NCBI GenBank assembly: GCA_018969165.1 | Contig: JAGWYX010000166.1 | Location: forward strand, 1-7,462 | Length of the DNA stretch: 7,462 nucleotides | Source: Verrucomicrobiota bacterium | GTDB lineage: Bacteria; Verrucomicrobiota; Verrucomicrobiia; Limisphaerales; JAGWYX01 | Direction: 5' to 3' | In this document: positions 1-5,454 of the stretch, in pieces | Position numbering within the stretch: position 1 is the stretch's first letter | Layout: each line of letters begins with the position of its first letter | Program-made: the position numbers and the translations under genes | Notes under the pieces: generated by a model | Seen by the model: the letters and a program-made list of their open reading frames with translations, nothing else | What the model was told of the DNA's origin: nothing | The model's database searches: none

Positions 1-5
1 CGACC

Positions 6-1061
6 ATGATCAATCGTCAATCGGAACTGGAGAAGTTGCTGGAGGTCCTGCGCGTGGCCGCCTGGGTCGCGCTGGACACCGAGGCCGACAGCCTGCACGC
101 GTATCCGGAGAAAGTCTGCTTGCTGCAGCTCCAGTATGACCGGCAACCGGTGCTGGTGGACCCGCTGGCGGGGATGGATTGCGCCCCGCTCTTCGCGGTG
201 TTGCGTCGTCCCGAGTTGATCCTGCACGGCGCCGATTACGACTTGCGCCTGCTCCACCGCAGCTACGGCTTCGTTCCGACGCAGGTCTTCGACACGATGC
301 TGGCTGCCCGGCTGGCGGGGCATCGCCAGTTCAGCCTGGCGGATCTCTTGAGTCATTACCAGGGGATCACGTTGGAGAAGGGCCCGCAGACGGCCAACTG
401 GGCGCGCCGACCCTTGACCGATCGGATGGACGCCTATGCGCGCAACGACGTGCGCTTTCTCAAGCCGCTGGCCGACCACCTCCGCGCCGATCTCCAACGT
501 CAAGGCCGCCTGGCCTGGCATCGCGAGGCCTGCACCCGCCTGGTGGCCGAGTGTACCCAGCCGCGCCCGCGGGACCCCGACCGGGTCTGGCGGCTGCCCG
601 GCTGCGACCGGTTGGACCGACGCGGGCTGGGAGTGTTGCGGGAGCTGTGGCATTGGCGTGAGCAGGAAGCCCTGCGTCGGAACCGGCCACCCTACTTCGT
701 CCTGAGCCACGAGACCCTGTTGGCCCTGGCCGCCGCCGCGACTCAGGGGCGCGCACCGGATGCCTTGTTCCCGCGGCGATTCCCCCCAGCCGCCCGTCAG
801 GCGGTCACGGCGGTGATGGCCCGCAGCCTGGCCTTGGCCGCCGCCCAGCAGCCCGAGCGCGTGCGACCGCCGCGTCACCGATCCACCCCGGCCGAAATGC
901 AACGTTTCGATGAGTTCAAGAAAAAACGCGATCATCACGCCCACGCGCTGGGCATCGACCCGGCCTTGATCGCCAGCCGGGCCACGCTGGTGCTGCTGGC
1001 CCGGGACGGTTCCGCGCTCCAGACCGAGTTGATGGAATGGCAACGTCAGTTGCTCAGTTGA
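6..1061 (+). CDS. rnd: Ribonuclease D (3'-5' exoribonuclease, DEDDy family)
   Basis: This is a 351-residue cytoplasmic 3'-5' exoribonuclease that in known bacteria trims the 3' ends of tRNA precursors and other small RNAs. The DEDDy exonuclease domain fills about residues 15-180. Exo I is ALDTEADS with D24 and E26. Exo II is LHGADYDL, with D79 the likely metal ligand. Exo III is YARND, giving the Y-x3-D pair Y144/D148. An HRDC-type helical domain follows at about 205-285 (GLGVLRELWHWREQEA), and a second helical segment fills about 292-350. Length is slightly below that of E. coli RNase D. The ATG at position 6 lies about 20 residues before Exo I, as usual for the family, but only five upstream bases are visible, so an earlier start and the ribosome-binding site cannot be judged. 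The 3' end overlaps the convergent membrane-protein gene by 16 bp. Confidence 0.93.
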   Translation: MINRQSELEKLLEVLRVAAWVALDTEADSLHAYPEKVCLLQLQYDRQPVLVDPLAGMDCAPLFAVLRRPELILHGADYDLRLLHRSYGFVPTQVFDTMLAARLAGHRQFSLADLLSHYQGITLEKGPQTANWARRPLTDRMDAYARNDVRFLKPLADHLRADLQRQGRLAWHREACTRLVAECTQPRPRDPDRVWRLPGCDRLDRRGLGVLRELWHWREQEALRRNRPPYFVLSHETLLALAAAATQGRAPDALFPRRFPPAARQAVTAVMARSLALAAAQQPERVRPPRHRSTPAEMQRFDEFKKKRDHHAHALGIDPALIASRATLVLLARDGSALQTELMEWQRQLLS

Positions 1062-3055
1062 CCCGGGATTCCCGCGCCCGCCCCCAACTCCCGTTGGCCG
1101 CGTCGCGGGTCGAGTTCCGTCCCCAGGGCGTTGGGTTTCTGGCGGACGGCCGTTCGCGGGACGAACGCGCCGGCTTCCGCCGGGTCGAGGAACCAGTTCT
1201 GCCCGCGCGCAAAGTTGACCAGCCGATCCGGATCGGCCAGGGTCGGCGCCTGCAACAGAACCACCCGCAGGTCGCGATGGGTCAGGTTCCAGCCGCTCCA
1301 GAGGATCCGTCGCGCGCGCAGGTAATCGACAAAGACGTGCCGGCCGTTCTCGAACCACCACAGCGCGCAGCCGGTCTGGTCGCCGCGACTCAGCTCCAAG
1401 GCCACGACTTGACCCCGGGGCAGCGCGAGCAAACGCCGGCGCCGGATTTGCCAGCCGCTGGTCTCGAACAGCAGTTCCGGTGAGGTCAGCCGGGCCGGGA
1501 TATCCACCGGCTTGCCGACCGTCAGGTCCAGGTCGTGCCCCTGCCAACGGACCCGCACTCGCCGCGCATGCGGCGCAATCCCGGACATCGTGATGGCGCG
1601 CGTGGTCGCGGCCCGGGCCGTGCCAGAGGCCAGATGGATGCGCGGCTCCCCGCTATCGGCGCGTTCGCGCCAGTACGCGCTGGCCAATTGAAAGGCCGAC
1701 AGCAGGCACAGCAGGATGAACCCAAACCGCTTGACCGGCTGCCAACCCCGGTTATCCAGGCTCTCCACCCACACCGTCGGCCGGCGCCGCCGGCTCAGCG
1801 CCACCGTCACCACCAAACCAAGACAAAATAGGAGCGACCGCCCCATCGCGGTCTCCGGCCCGCTCAAGCCGAGGTGGGTGAGGACGCTTGGCCCCGCCGG
1901 AACGGCCATGAGCCAGGTAAACAAGGCCGCCACGATCAGGCTCCGGCCCCAATCCCGGCGCCACGAGCACAAGCCCAGCAGCATCAGGCCCAGCGAGAGA
2001 TTCCGCAACGGCTCCCAGTCGGTCCACTCCGCCGCCAGGAGCACAAACAGCGACCAGGCCAGCAGCAAGCGCGTGTTCAGATGCACGGGTCCACCCCGTT
2101 CCCGCCAGCGAAACCACAGCAGCACTCCCAACCAGACCAGCCCGCCCGCCGCGTCGAATCGCGTCTCCTGTCCCGCCAGCCAACCCTCGGCCAGCGGGGA
2201 CTGTTGCAGCACGATCACCAACGCCACCACCCACGGCGCCCGCGACCGAATGCGGGCCCAGTCCGCCACCGCGAGCCAGCGCCCCGACGGTCCGGGATGC
2301 GCCGCCGACCAGCGGCGGCCGACGACAATCAGCCCCGTGACGGTCAGGAAATTGAGCCCGAGGGTGCCGGCGGCGATCAACGGCGCATTCTCGAGCGCCA
2401 GGCGCTGAGGCACCAGGTGTTGCAGGGCCTGGCTGCCCGCCAGCAACAGCACCGGCCACGCCAGCAGGCTGATCCAGCACGCCGCGCCGGACAACCAGAA
2501 GAGCAGGGCGTACAATCCCAGCCAAATCGCCACTTGAAACTCCAGCGCTGGCAAAGCGGCGGGCACTGTCGTCCACCGCTGAGGACCGGCGACGTTGAAG
2601 TATTGCAGCCAGTGATGCCGGCTGCCCGCCAGGTCCAGCCCGAGTGGGAAACTGAACAGGAACAACACCGGGAGTTTGATCCATTCCCCCCAGGCCGTCT
2701 CCGGGGTGGTCGGCCGCAAAAACACGGCGCCGACGCCCACCCACCCGACGGCCAGCACCAAGACCAGGCCGCTGGCCACGCCAATCGCCAGGATCAGAAA
2801 GCCGATCAAGGCATCCCATTCCGAGATCTGCGGTGCGGCCTCGAACCGGATTCGATTTTGTTGGTACAGCCACCCGGCCAGCGCCAGATTCAAGGGAAAG
2901 AAAACCAGGCACACCACCAACGCGGCTGGCCAGGCGTTGTAGCGACCCCAGGTAAGCACCAGGATCAGGTAACCGCTCAGCCAGATCGAGAGCCGCAGTC
3001 GGAAAAGGGATTTCCCGTCGTCCCGGACCCTGTCGTTGGCTGGCGGGTTGGCCAT
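1046..3055 (-). CDS. Large polytopic inner-membrane protein of unknown function
   Basis: I do not recognise this 669-residue protein as a named family. Residues 1-20 are polar. From about 22 to 462 there are roughly a dozen hydrophobic segments (for example 22-36, 43-62, 82-113, 127-141, 173-210, 226-246, 304-315, 327-342, 371-386, 405-421 and 444-460) separated by short Arg-rich loops. Residues 463-669 are a soluble, probably extracytoplasmic tail. Part of that tail, about 545-625 (LWWFENGRHVF, a run of arginines, RVVLLQAP, then RLVNFARGQ), loosely resembles the EpsI-type domain that accompanies or is fused to exosortases. I cannot find the exosortase Cys motif (A-C-S-G) in the membrane part, so I do not call it an exosortase. 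The start is well supported: AGGTGA lies 7 nt before the ATG. The gene is divergent from the DUF502 gene and convergent with rnd, so it is probably a single-gene unit. Confidence 0.8.
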   Translation of the reverse strand: MANPPANDRVRDDGKSLFRLRLSIWLSGYLILVLTWGRYNAWPAALVVCLVFFPLNLALAGWLYQQNRIRFEAAPQISEWDALIGFLILAIGVASGLVLVLAVGWVGVGAVFLRPTTPETAWGEWIKLPVLFLFSFPLGLDLAGSRHHWLQYFNVAGPQRWTTVPAALPALEFQVAIWLGLYALLFWLSGAACWISLLAWPVLLLAGSQALQHLVPQRLALENAPLIAAGTLGLNFLTVTGLIVVGRRWSAAHPGPSGRWLAVADWARIRSRAPWVVALVIVLQQSPLAEGWLAGQETRFDAAGGLVWLGVLLWFRWRERGGPVHLNTRLLLAWSLFVLLAAEWTDWEPLRNLSLGLMLLGLCSWRRDWGRSLIVAALFTWLMAVPAGPSVLTHLGLSGPETAMGRSLLFCLGLVVTVALSRRRRPTVWVESLDNRGWQPVKRFGFILLCLLSAFQLASAYWRERADSGEPRIHLASGTARAATTRAITMSGIAPHARRVRVRWQGHDLDLTVGKPVDIPARLTSPELLFETSGWQIRRRRLLALPRGQVVALELSRGDQTGCALWWFENGRHVFVDYLRARRILWSGWNLTHRDLRVVLLQAPTLADPDRLVNFARGQNWFLDPAEAGAFVPRTAVRQKPNALGTELDPRRGQRELGAGAGIPGQLSN

Positions 3056-3062
3056 CGGTTCG

Positions 3063-3068
3063 TCACCT
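3063..3068 (-). promoter_or_regulatory. Shine-Dalgarno site of the large membrane protein
   Basis: Read on the minus strand this is AGGTGA, 7 nt before the ATG at 3055. It is the clearest ribosome-binding site in the window and fixes the start of the 669-residue protein. Confidence 0.75.
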
Positions 3069-3096
3069 GACGGCCACTTCTAGCACGAACCCACGC

Positions 3097-3129
3097 TGCC
3101 TCACAGCTAAAATCCAGCGCCGTGAGGCA
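3097..3129. repeat. 8-bp inverted repeat in the divergent promoter region
   Basis: TGCCTCAC (3097-3104) and GTGAGGCA (3122-3129) are a perfect inverted repeat with a 17-nt spacer. They lie between the divergent starts at 3055 and 3184. The spacing suits a dimeric regulator binding successive faces of DNA, so an operator is possible. The right arm also overlaps TTGCCT read on the minus strand, a possible but weak -35 for the membrane-protein gene, for which I see no convincing -10. An 8-bp repeat can arise by chance, so the operator role is speculative. Confidence 0.35.
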
Positions 3130-3148
3130 ACCGATATGTCGCTTTGCC

Positions 3149-3177
3149 TTGAGCCAGGCGGTCTCCGGACCTAGACT
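3149..3177 (+). promoter_or_regulatory. Putative sigma-70-type promoter of the DUF502 gene
   Basis: TTGAGC (3149-3154) and TAGACT (3172-3177) are separated by 17 nt, matching four of six positions of each consensus box. Transcription would start near 3183-3185, almost exactly at the ATG at 3184, so the mRNA would be nearly or fully leaderless. Consistently, no Shine-Dalgarno sequence precedes that ATG. No experimental evidence is available here. Confidence 0.45.
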
Positions 3178-3183
3178 GCGGCC

Positions 3184-3846
3184 ATGAACGACCTCGTGAG
3201 CCGCTGGCGCGCCAGCTTCCTGACCGGGCTGGCGATCGCGCTGCCGGCCGTGATCTCGATTGCCGTGGTGCGGTGGCTGTTCGGGACCATCTCCAACGTC
3301 ACCGACACCCTGCTGATCCTGGTGCCACGGGAGTGGACGCATGCCCGCGACGGGGACGGCCAGATGTATTGGTACTGGAGCCTTTGCGCCCTGGTCCTGG
3401 CTGCCATCCTCATCACCCTGCTGGGCCGCCTGGCCCGCAATTACCTCGGCCGCCGCCTGATCAAGATCGTGGACGACACCCTCCTGGCCGTGCCGTTGCT
3501 GAACAAAATCTACGGCATGGTCAAACAGGTCAATGAAGCCTTCACCTCAGGAAAGAAATCCTCGTTCAAACAAGTCGTTCTGGTCGAGTTCCCCCGCGCC
3601 GGCCAGTTCTCGGTTGGCTTTCTCACTGGCGAACGCCAGCAGGGCTTGCCGGCGCGAACCGACGGCAACCTCGTCAGTGTTTTCGTCCCGACGACGCCGA
3701 ACCCGACGAGCGGTTTCCTGGTGATGCTGCCCGAAAACGAGGTGACCAAGCTCGACATGTCGGTCGCCGACGGCCTCAAGTTCATCATCAGCCTCGGCGC
3801 CATCGCCCCGGAGGCGCCGCCGGCGGCGGGCCTGAAGAGAGAATAG
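3184..3846 (+). CDS. DUF502 family membrane protein
   Basis: This 220-residue protein has the full layout of the DUF502 family, whose biochemical role is not established. A cytoplasmic basic N-terminus (MNDLVSRWRASF) leads into a first membrane helix at about 11-36 with the family's FLTGLAIALPAVISI pattern. A short loop and a second helix at about 64-86 follow. The conserved soluble domain then includes VPLLNKIYGMVKQVNEAF (103-120), FKQVVLVEFPR (128-138), VGFLTGE (144-150), VFVPTTPNPTSGFLVMLP (167-183) and a closing helix near ISLGAIAP. The usual family length is about 200 residues, so the gene looks intact. The start is chosen because it directly precedes the first helix; there is no Shine-Dalgarno site. 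The last two bases of its TAG stop (3844-3846) are the first two bases of a long inverted repeat, and recO follows in the same direction 121 bp later. Confidence 0.9.
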   Translation: MNDLVSRWRASFLTGLAIALPAVISIAVVRWLFGTISNVTDTLLILVPREWTHARDGDGQMYWYWSLCALVLAAILITLLGRLARNYLGRRLIKIVDDTLLAVPLLNKIYGMVKQVNEAFTSGKKSSFKQVVLVEFPRAGQFSVGFLTGERQQGLPARTDGNLVSVFVPTTPNPTSGFLVMLPENEVTKLDMSVADGLKFIISLGAIAPEAPPAAGLKRE

Positions 3847-3962
3847 AGATTCCTTGAGGACCAAAACGGGCAACTCAAAGTCCATTGCGGTCAGGGCTTG
3901 TGTGCACGCGCGTGATGCTCCCGAAGCTCAGCTCGGCGGGTTTTGGTCCTCAAGGAATCTCT
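3845..3962. repeat. 118-bp element bounded by a perfect 23-bp inverted repeat
   Basis: The left arm 3845-3867 (begins AGAGATTCC, ends CCAAAAC) is the exact reverse complement of the right arm 3940-3962 (begins GTTTTGG, ends GGAATCTCT). The mismatches at both ends define the arms as exactly 23 bp. The 72-nt interior (3868-3939) contains a 10-bp palindrome, CACGCGCGTG (3905-3914), and no open reading frame of note. The element fills almost the whole gap between the DUF502 stop and the recO start. Its size and perfect termini resemble a miniature inverted-repeat transposable element or a REP-like dispersed repeat. I see no convincing target-site duplication (left flank ends GAGAAT, right flank starts GAGTCA). 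No T-run follows either arm, so an intrinsic terminator is less likely. In RNA it could form a 23-bp hairpin. Confidence 0.85.
3952..3956 (+). promoter_or_regulatory. Possible recO Shine-Dalgarno site inside the inverted repeat
   Basis: AAGGA lies 11 nt before the recO ATG at 3968, somewhat farther than ideal. It falls inside the right arm of the 23-bp inverted repeat, so it would be paired if the read-through transcript folds. It is the only purine-rich candidate upstream of this start. Confidence 0.35.
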
Positions 3963-3967
3963 GAGTC

Positions 3968-4624
3968 ATGATCGAGCGCGCCACCGGCATCATCCTGCGC
4001 ACCCGGCTGCTGACCGACACCAGCCTGATCGTCCACTGGCTCAGCCGCGAGTTCGGACGCGTCGCCACGGTCGCCAAGGGGGCGCGCCGGCCAAAGTCGC
4101 CGTTCCGTGGCAAGCTCGATGTGTTTTATCTGGCCGAGTTCACCTTTCAGCGCAGCCGGCGGTCCGAGTTGCACACCTTGCGCGAGGTCGCGGTGCGCGA
4201 GACGCATCCCGTGCTTCGGCAGGAATTAGCCTGCCTCCAGCAAGCCGCCTACGCGGCCGCGTTGCTCGAGCAAACCACCGAGACCGACACCCCCATCCCC
4301 GGCATGTTCGAGCTGTTGTGCCAGTTGCTCGCGCACCTGCGGTCCGCCCCCCCGCAGCCGCTCACGGTCTTCGCCTTGGAACTGAAACTGTTGGCAGAGC
4401 TGGGGCTGACGCCGGATTTGCAAGCAACGAGAATGAGCGCCGGCTCCCGGCAAATTCTGGGAATGCTGACGGCGCTCGACTGGGCGGGGTTGCGCCGGTT
4501 GAAACTCAGCCAGGCGCAAACGCTCGAGCTCGACCGGTTCCTGCGCGGGTTCCTCGAATATCACTTGGAGCGGGTGCCGGGGACCCGGAAGACAGCCGTG
4601 GGGTCCGTCCCCATCCGAAGCTAA
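3968..4624 (+). CDS. recO: DNA repair protein RecO
   Basis: RecO binds single-stranded DNA and SSB and, with RecR (and RecF), helps load RecA at gaps in the RecF recombination pathway. The 218-residue product has the N-terminal OB-fold at about 1-78, including GIILRTRLLTDTSLIVHWLS and the signature AKGARRPKSPFRGKLD (36-51). A helical C-terminal domain follows, with FALELKLLAELGLTPDL (135-151) and a final helix FLRGFLEYHLERVPG. The zinc-binding cysteines that many RecO proteins carry just after the GLTPDL stretch are absent here; the sequence goes straight into SAGSRQILGML. With a length slightly below the usual 230-250 residues, this is a zinc-less variant rather than a broken gene. The start matches the family N-terminus. 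The gene may be co-transcribed with the DUF502 gene across the inverted repeat. It converges on the PIN gene with a 6-bp gap and no visible terminator. Confidence 0.9.
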   Translation: MIERATGIILRTRLLTDTSLIVHWLSREFGRVATVAKGARRPKSPFRGKLDVFYLAEFTFQRSRRSELHTLREVAVRETHPVLRQELACLQQAAYAAALLEQTTETDTPIPGMFELLCQLLAHLRSAPPQPLTVFALELKLLAELGLTPDLQATRMSAGSRQILGMLTALDWAGLRRLKLSQAQTLELDRFLRGFLEYHLERVPGTRKTAVGSVPIRS

Positions 4625-4630
4625 TCCCCA

Positions 4631-5140
4631 TCACCGCCAATCGAACACGGCGCGCAAGACATGGGTAAAGTTCAGCACCGGCCATCGGTGTTCGGCGAGA
4701 TGCACGTAGAGGGGCAAATCGTCCGTGATAATGAGCCTGCCGTTCCGGGCGAGCTCGGTGAGCGCCGCATCGGCGATGCCCAGGCGGGGATACCAATCCT
4801 GCGCCACGAGCTTTGTGGCCGCCACCTCCTGTTCGACGCTGCCACGGATCGTTTGCACCAAGGCCCGGCGGAAGCCTTCACAAACGTCCTCCGGCAGGTG
4901 CCCTGCGAGACTATTCACCTCGGTGAGAATGTGCGGCGTCACCACGAGCTGTGAGACAGGGCGCAACAGCGCTTTTAGCAAATCAAAGTGCTCCGGCCGG
5001 TATTTCTTGGTGCGTTTGAAGCCTACGATTAGATCCCGTCTGAAAGAGCCAATCCAGAGCAGCAACAGCAGACTCGTATCCACCGCGACCCCCGCAGCTC
5101 CATATCGCCGCACCAATCCCGCGGCTTCCTCCCTGCTCAC
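4631..5140 (-). CDS. PIN-domain protein, putative toxin-like ribonuclease
   Basis: This 169-residue protein is a probable PIN-domain nuclease, a fold whose bacterial members are mostly VapC-like RNases of toxin-antitoxin systems. The acidic residues expected for metal binding are present in order: D21 in VAVDTSLLL, E74 in TPHILTEVNSLAG, D124 in LGIADAAL, and D140/D141 in LIITDDLPLY. It is longer than typical VapC (about 130-140 residues); the extra length lies between the first Asp and Glu (GFKRTKKYRPEHFDLLKALL). Translation starts at GTG, and that GTG overlaps the stop of the upstream 100-residue gene (GTGA), which implies translational coupling. No separate Shine-Dalgarno site is needed or seen. 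Upstream partner, then PIN, is the order typical of antitoxin-toxin pairs. RNase activity, targets and toxicity are inference; it could instead be a housekeeping RNA-processing nuclease. Confidence 0.82.
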   Translation of the reverse strand: MSREEAAGLVRRYGAAGVAVDTSLLLLLWIGSFRRDLIVGFKRTKKYRPEHFDLLKALLRPVSQLVVTPHILTEVNSLAGHLPEDVCEGFRRALVQTIRGSVEQEVAATKLVAQDWYPRLGIADAALTELARNGRLIITDDLPLYVHLAEHRWPVLNFTHVLRAVFDWR

Positions 5141-5439
5141 ACGCCCTGACGAATCTTGATCGAAACTGGACGTCCGGTCCGCGCATCAACCCGGACGACC
5201 TTGTATTTGCGGACCGGCATCGGGAAGGGAAGGACCATCTTCCCACGTGACAAATCCACTGCGGTGGGATTGTCATATCCCACCGTGATTAACCAATACC
5301 GTTCGTCTTCAGAGAGTTCGATCTCTTCGAGTTGCACGTCCGAGAGTTTCATCGACCCAAAGGAGGCACGAAAAAAGTTCAGCGCCGTCTTGACCGCTGT
5401 GTCAAGATCAACCTGCAGCCCAGAGCTGGCAGCATTCAT
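5137..5439 (-). CDS. Small conserved-looking protein paired with the PIN gene
   Basis: This 100-residue acidic-to-basic soluble protein has no signal peptide or membrane segment. Residues 10-30 look helical (VDLDTAVKTALNFFRASF). A beta-rich part follows: VQLEEIELS, then RYWLITVGYD (47-56), then RKYKVVRVDARTGRPVSIKI (77-96). The last segment resembles the strand-turn-strand ending of PepSY-like or cystatin-like small domains, in which a lysine- or arginine-rich strand is followed by D-x-x-T-G. I do not recognise a named family. There is no ribbon-helix-helix, AbrB-like or HTH motif, so if it is the antitoxin of the adjacent PIN protein it lacks a classical DNA-binding domain. It starts 15 nt after the ispG stop, without a clear Shine-Dalgarno site, and its stop overlaps the PIN start by 4 bp. 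All three genes are probably on one transcript. Confidence 0.78.
   Translation of the reverse strand: MNAASSGLQVDLDTAVKTALNFFRASFGSMKLSDVQLEEIELSEDERYWLITVGYDNPTAVDLSRGKMVLPFPMPVRKYKVVRVDARTGRPVSIKIRQGV
5227..5285. repeat. Two adjacent hairpin-forming inverted repeats inside the small gene
   Basis: CGGTGGGAT (5262-5270) and ATCCCACCG (5277-5285) form a perfect 9-bp stem with a 6-nt loop. Next to it, GGGAAG (5227-5232) and CTTCCC (5239-5244) form a 6-bp stem with a 6-nt loop. Both lie in the coding sequence of the 100-residue protein; the larger encodes its TVGYDNPTAV stretch. In mRNA they could affect processing or ribosome movement just before the PIN gene. Codon constraint alone could also explain them. 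Confidence 0.45.
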
Positions 5440-5454
5440 ATGTAATGACTTTTA

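Noticed and set aside
1752..2912. 386-codon frame on the - strand within the membrane-protein gene
   Set aside because: It is a Gly/Ala/Arg-rich out-of-frame shadow of the same strand, with no membrane segments or recognisable motifs.
1046..3055. Exosortase identity for the large membrane protein
   Set aside because: There is no A-C-S-G catalytic cysteine motif and no matching Arg/His arrangement in the membrane part. C193 lies in an A-A-C-W context instead.
1874..3070. 398-codon open frame on the + strand opposite the large membrane protein
   Set aside because: Its translation is dominated by Gln, Arg and Pro with no domain or membrane pattern, as expected opposite a GC-rich gene. The minus-strand gene has a good ribosome-binding site and a coherent membrane topology.
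3845..3962. Inverted repeat as an ordinary rho-independent terminator
   Set aside because: The loop is 72 nt and no T-run follows the right arm; the sequence continues CTGAGTC into the recO start. A terminator there would also cut across the recO ribosome-binding region.
3840..3970. Target-site duplication flanking the inverted-repeat element
   Set aside because: The flanks GAGAAT and GAGTCA share only the first three bases (GAG), which is not convincing as a duplication.
3943..4668. 241-codon + frame starting inside the inverted repeat and covering recO
   Set aside because: It is an Arg/Ala/Pro-rich frame-shifted reading of recO, which has clear RecO motifs in its own frame.
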